From positions 1 to 9,002 of the forward strand of contig URJQ01000115.1 of assembly GCA_900548195.1 (NCBI GenBank): a stretch of DNA of 9,002 nucleotides, in the 5' to 3' direction. Origin of the DNA: an uncultured Prevotella sp. (lineage in GTDB: Bacteria; Bacteroidota; Bacteroidia; Bacteroidales; Bacteroidaceae). This document shows, piece by piece, positions 5,803-9,002 of the stretch. Made by a program: the position numbers and the translations under genes. Each line of letters starts with the position of its first letter. Position 1 is the first letter of the stretch. The notes under the pieces were generated by a model that saw only the letters and a list, made by a program, of their open reading frames with translations, was not told the DNA's origin and did no database searches.

Positions 5803-6716
5803 ATTGATAAAATTGTTTTTATTATTTTTTTTACAGAATGAGGCAACATACGCGCAATCCTTGTTTTCAGCGAATTTTCATTTGCAGAGAACATTCTTTC
5901 AAACTGGTAACATGGAGCAAAAACACGCGGTGCCTTCAACGGGAACTGCAATTCTCCGGTTTTTAAAGTTATATTGGAAAATGAAGTATGAGTAGCCTCA
6001 GCATCATTACCGATATTTGAGACGAGATTCACAGAAGGATAGACACATAATTGATTTTGAGCAGCAAGTGAGAAATACCATTGCCAATCCCATGCAGACA
6101 CGTGCTTCCTGTCTATACATTTCAACTGGAAATACCATTTGGAATTATGTTCACCATTAAAGCCGCTGTTGTTGATTACAGATTCACAGTCTGTATCGCG
6201 CCAAGACATATTCATATCCATGTTTTTCCAAGCACGAGCCCATGTACCCCATCCCCAACAACTTTTGAAACGAGAGAAAACGAAAGATGACTCGCTCTTG
6301 AAAGACTTGAGAGGATTTGTCCCTGCAACCATTCCGATTCGCATATCGTCCTTAAACCGCAACAAGATATCCTCCATATACTTGAAGAAACTGTCTCCCA
6401 CCACGCAGTCGTCCTCTAATATAATTCCATACTGTTCAGTTTCAAACATCCAGTCTATTGCAGTCTTTACACCGTTTGCGCAACCGAGATTGTACTCCAT
6501 AAATCGAGTGTGCACATCACAATCCCAGTCGATACTATCAATAATAGATTGACGCAGCTCCTTGACAACTTCCTTTTCAGCCATTCCACGGTCTTGCCTC
6601 GCACCATCCTGTGAAAGATACAGAGTAGAAGGTTTTATCGCTTTTATCCTTTCAAAGGATTGCATAGCGATATCTTTTCGGTTGAAGAAAACAAATAATA
6701 TTGGTATATTAAACAT
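5799..6716 (-). CDS. GT-A nucleotide-diphospho-sugar transferase, HlpA-like subgroup
   Basis: This 305-residue protein resembles the poorly characterised 'nucleotide-diphospho-sugar transferase / HlpA-like' proteins found in capsule and LPS loci. The N-terminal strand IPILFVFFNRKD at 4-15 and the metal-site ILEDDC at 99-104 (E101, D102, D103) define a GT-A fold. FKSCWGWGTWARAW at 150-163 is a strong subgroup signature. The likely role is addition of a sugar to the repeat unit on the cytosolic face. It starts 6 bases after the polymerase stop codon and ends in a 4-base ATGA overlap with the LicD gene. Near the C-terminus, codons GTA AAA AAA ATA form an A8 run at 5825-5832. Slipping back one base there would enter the LicD frame without meeting a stop codon. 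The donor sugar is unknown, and the family call rests on motif memory. Confidence 0.82.
   Translation of the reverse strand: MFNIPILFVFFNRKDIAMQSFERIKAIKPSTLYLSQDGARQDRGMAEKEVVKELRQSIIDSIDWDCDVHTRFMEYNLGCANGVKTAIDWMFETEQYGIILEDDCVVGDSFFKYMEDILLRFKDDMRIGMVAGTNPLKSFKSESSFVFSRFKSCWGWGTWARAWKNMDMNMSWRDTDCESVINNSGFNGEHNSKWYFQLKCIDRKHVSAWDWQWYFSLAAQNQLCVYPSVNLVSNIGNDAEATHTSFSNITLKTGELQFPLKAPRVFAPCYQFERMFSANENSLKTRIARMLPHSVKKIIKTILSI
5825..5832 (-). promoter_or_regulatory. A8 slippery tract in phase for -1 frameshift into LicD
   Basis: On the coding strand this run reads, in the GT-A frame, A AAA AAA A, which matches the X XXY YYZ form of -1 slippery sites. From the slipped position the frame stays open through the LicD ATG at 5802, giving a possible GT-LicD fusion. 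No downstream stimulatory hairpin is obvious. The ordinary ATGA overlap already explains LicD translation, so programmed slippage is only a hypothesis. Confidence 0.25.
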
Positions 6717-6722
6717 AATCCA

Positions 6723-7973
6723 TCACTTTTGAGTTGACAATTTTTCTTTATTGCCTTGAATCTTCCAATTTTCATCAAGAACGAAGCATAACAGACTGAC
6801 CGGCATCCATAATGACTGGAAATAAGGATGACCATTAGTCAAACAGCATACAGCTCCTGGGAATGCAAACATTCCACATAATAGGACAATGCGGTTTTTC
6901 CTGATTTTTGAAAAAACGGAATATAACGGCAAATAGACCGTATAAAATGCGAACAAGACCAGGCCTATCACACCCATATCAAGATAAGACTGCACAAGGG
7001 GCATATCAAACCAAAACGTCATAAAGCCTCTGCCAATCATGTATTCCAAAACATCAAAATGGGCAATCATACCAAAGGCCGCATCACGGTTTTCTATTCG
7101 GACATCAGTGGAATTTGTCAGACTATGACCAGTATGGTCACCTGTAACCAAACTCGAAATTCCTTCAAAGGTGTTTTCTGAAATAGTTGCAACAGCTTCA
7201 CTTAATTCACTATTACTTATGACATAAACCATTATGGCAAGAAAAACCAGAATGAAACATATCACTTTCCTTGGTGTCAGAGCCAAATAGCCTAGTCTGC
7301 GCAAGTAATAGAATATGATGACCAAGGCAATCAGCAAAGGAGTCCTTTTGAATGCCATCAAAGTCATGACAAAATCAAGAATTATCAAAAGAAACATCAA
7401 ATATCGTTCCAAAAGCGAATTATCATCTTTTGAGATAAAATAAAAGGAACAGATAATCTGCATAATACAGACGCTTCCCATAGTAAGACCATCATAAATG
7501 GTATCTCCTTCTTCATTGAAATCCAACAATCCAGAAAGGAAAGACAGCTTGCCGGAAACGAAGCAATACAATCCCCCCAGTACGCTGACAAGCGAAAAAA
7601 GCCAAATATACCTGATTGTATTATCAAGGCTGAAATCCTTCCCATACTTGGATAATGACAAGCCTACCGAAAAGAACAGAGTCACGCCGAGATATAACAG
7701 ATATACAGGTTCATCAAAATCAGAGAATATATAATAGACGAACGAAAGAATGACAAATATCATTACTCCGGACTGAAGATTGAGTCTGATGCCATCCCTC
7801 ATCCTGTGGTATGGGAACATCATGAGCAACCCCACCGCCATAAAGAGATTGCCAAAGATCATATTGCCCCATATTACTTTGACAATCATTCCTAATGGAA
7901 TAGAGACAAGAGACAATGCTATTCCCATTTCTGACATCACCCTTTTAGTCCGTGTTATGTTTATTCTCAACAT
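6723..7973 (-). CDS. Wzy-like O-antigen/capsule polysaccharide polymerase
   Basis: This 416-residue, very hydrophobic protein is probably the inner-membrane polymerase that joins lipid-linked repeat units on the periplasmic side. I count about ten to twelve hydrophobic segments. A long hydrophilic loop at about 255-325 contains R292, R296 and the segment EYMIGRGF at 310-317, resembling the arginine-bearing periplasmic loop of Wzy/WaaL-type proteins. Sequence conservation in this family is low, so the call rests on topology, loop and context. The ATG at 7973 gives an N-terminus with several basic residues before the first helix and overlaps the upstream gene by 29 bases. ATGs at 7937 or 7928 are alternative starts and would reduce the overlap. 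The presence of a polymerase implies a Wzx/Wzy-dependent pathway, but no flippase is within the window. Confidence 0.83.
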   Translation of the reverse strand: MLRINITRTKRVMSEMGIALSLVSIPLGMIVKVIWGNMIFGNLFMAVGLLMMFPYHRMRDGIRLNLQSGVMIFVILSFVYYIFSDFDEPVYLLYLGVTLFFSVGLSLSKYGKDFSLDNTIRYIWLFSLVSVLGGLYCFVSGKLSFLSGLLDFNEEGDTIYDGLTMGSVCIMQIICSFYFISKDDNSLLERYLMFLLIILDFVMTLMAFKRTPLLIALVIIFYYLRRLGYLALTPRKVICFILVFLAIMVYVISNSELSEAVATISENTFEGISSLVTGDHTGHSLTNSTDVRIENRDAAFGMIAHFDVLEYMIGRGFMTFWFDMPLVQSYLDMGVIGLVLFAFYTVYLPLYSVFSKIRKNRIVLLCGMFAFPGAVCCLTNGHPYFQSLWMPVSLLCFVLDENWKIQGNKEKLSTQK

Positions 7974-9002
7974 CTAATAATGTATTTATGAATTTGTCTG
8001 TAGTGTTGTTTTCTGCGTATGATGAATCCACTGTGGGATAATGATCATAAGTTATTGCTTTCAGCAACTCTTCTGAACAGATATGGCTTATGGTAATACC
8101 GAGACCAAAACTGCTTATAAGTTGTCCTATCAATCCTTCCGAAGGACCTATTACCGGTTTGTGAAACAAAGAAGCGTAACCTAATAACCCACTGCTCAGA
8201 TTAGTCAAATGATAAGGAATCAATATTACATCTGCAGTAAAGCACAAATCATAAAGATATTCATAAGTGCAAAACCTGTCAAATACTAATACATTTGTAT
8301 TCCTGCGAGCTTGAATGAGCAGAGACTGGAAATCAGGTTTTATCTCATCATATACCTTTCCTGCAATTACAAACGTACGCGACTGCATCTCTTCTATGTT
8401 TGAGATGGCAATAGCATTCAATATGTCAAGCGTTCCCTTGCGTCGGGACAGTCCGCCGAAATGCAAATATATCTTATCGTTTGCAGGAATATTCAGTTCT
8501 TCACGAAGATTCTTCAATCTTGAGAAATCCACATTGGGGACTGGATCGGCGAGCAGACGAAACTTGTCCGTGGAATATATCTCATTCAGCATATTGACAC
8601 TGCAGGAGTCATTGAGGACAAGTAACCTTTCAATACACTTACTCCCTACAGCAGACTTATACCTTACCCATTCCAACAATCGACGTAACAATCCCATCTT
8701 TTGCCAGTCATAAAGGTATATGCGATAAATGATACCACTTACTCTTACCTTAGAAGGAAGCAACAGTACTATGAACAACATCAGTTCGACAAAAGAGATA
8801 AGCAACACTCTGTCACATTTGGTTTCAGCTACTTTCTTTTTCAACAATATACTGGTACGCCACGCATTCAGATAAATGTTGCTACAAGTACATGTATGTA
8901 TTTCCTGTTGAGAGAAATAGCGGAACTCTACATTGTCAGAGCTTTCCCATTCATATAGTCTCTTTTTGTCTTGAAACTCCAGAGGAAGATAAAAAATATA
9001 TT
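7945..9002 (-). CDS. GT4-type glycosyltransferase (GT-B fold), 5' end beyond the window
   Basis: The reading frame is open from the stop at 7945 to the window's right end, so 351 residues are visible and the true start lies outside. A TTG at 8847 is internal, not a start: 51 further in-frame residues precede it with no stop. The C-terminal GT-B domain shows YLHFGGLSRRKGTLDIL at about 178-194, the usual 'G-x-L-x-x-x-K-G' hinge of Glycos_transf_1 proteins. ADVILIPYHLTNLSSGLLGYASLFHKPVIG follows at about 256-285, corresponding to the donor-binding region. The canonical glutamate before 'G' there is not obvious, so this is a divergent member. The visible N-terminal part is a hydrophobic strand-rich acceptor domain. 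It probably adds a sugar to the repeat unit in the cytosol. It overlaps the polymerase start by 29 bases and is the first visible gene of the right-hand operon. Confidence 0.85.
   Translation of the reverse strand, partial: YIFYLPLEFQDKKRLYEWESSDNVEFRYFSQQEIHTCTCSNIYLNAWRTSILLKKKVAETKCDRVLLISFVELMLFIVLLLPSKVRVSGIIYRIYLYDWQKMGLLRRLLEWVRYKSAVGSKCIERLLVLNDSCSVNMLNEIYSTDKFRLLADPVPNVDFSRLKNLREELNIPANDKIYLHFGGLSRRKGTLDILNAIAISNIEEMQSRTFVIAGKVYDEIKPDFQSLLIQARRNTNVLVFDRFCTYEYLYDLCFTADVILIPYHLTNLSSGLLGYASLFHKPVIGPSEGLIGQLISSFGLGITISHICSEELLKAITYDHYPTVDSSYAENNTTDKFINTLLDVENKHNTD

Overview
The window looks like part of a surface-polysaccharide (capsule, O-antigen or exopolysaccharide) biosynthesis locus from a member of the Bacteroidota, probably order Bacteroidales (Bacteroides/Prevotella type). 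The reasons are the moderately AT-rich sequence, the weak or absent Shine-Dalgarno sequences before most starts, the AATTCA-rich intergenic repeats, and the enzyme set. The genus is an inference, because no rRNA or housekeeping marker is present. Ten protein-coding genes are supported, nine on the minus strand and one on the plus strand. I saw no RNA gene, CRISPR array or transposase.

Layout. Positions 1-290 hold no supported gene but carry a perfect 10-bp inverted repeat at the left edge. Positions 291-2922 (minus strand, transcribed leftward) form a small operon: a short single-pass initiating phosphoglycosyl transferase, two tandem FdtA/QdtA-type sugar 3,4-ketoisomerase paralogues, and a DegT/FdtB-type PLP aminotransferase. 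Positions 2923-3132 are a divergent regulatory region. A polytopic WecA/MraY-type sugar-1-phosphate transferase (3133-4254) is the only plus-strand gene. An 82-bp repeat-containing convergent spacer follows. Positions 4337-9002 (minus strand) form a second tightly packed operon, read from right to left: a GT4-type glycosyltransferase whose 5' end lies outside the window, a Wzy-like polymerase, a GT-A (HlpA-like) transferase, a LicD-family phosphotransferase and a GT2 glycosyltransferase.

How it fits together. The two membrane enzymes at 2305-2922 and 3133-4254 are both of the type that loads the first sugar phosphate onto a polyprenyl-phosphate carrier. The GT4, GT-A and GT2 enzymes would extend the repeat unit, LicD would add a phospho-substituent, and Wzy would polymerise it. 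The ketoisomerases plus aminotransferase would make a dTDP-3-amino-3,6-dideoxyhexose (Fuc3N or Qui3N type) from dTDP-4-keto-6-deoxyglucose. RmlA/RmlB, an acetyltransferase for the 3-amine, a Wzx flippase and export genes are not in the window.

The most interesting observation is that the two ketoisomerase paralogues have lost different canonical motifs. One keeps the HxH catalytic pair but not the N-terminal DxRG/E motif, and the other does the reverse. This suggests a heteromeric or subfunctionalised enzyme pair. Other points are two mechanistically unrelated initiating transferases side by side, an A8 slippery tract in the correct phase to join the GT-A and LicD reading frames, and a possible charge-bearing (amino sugar plus phosphate) polymer.
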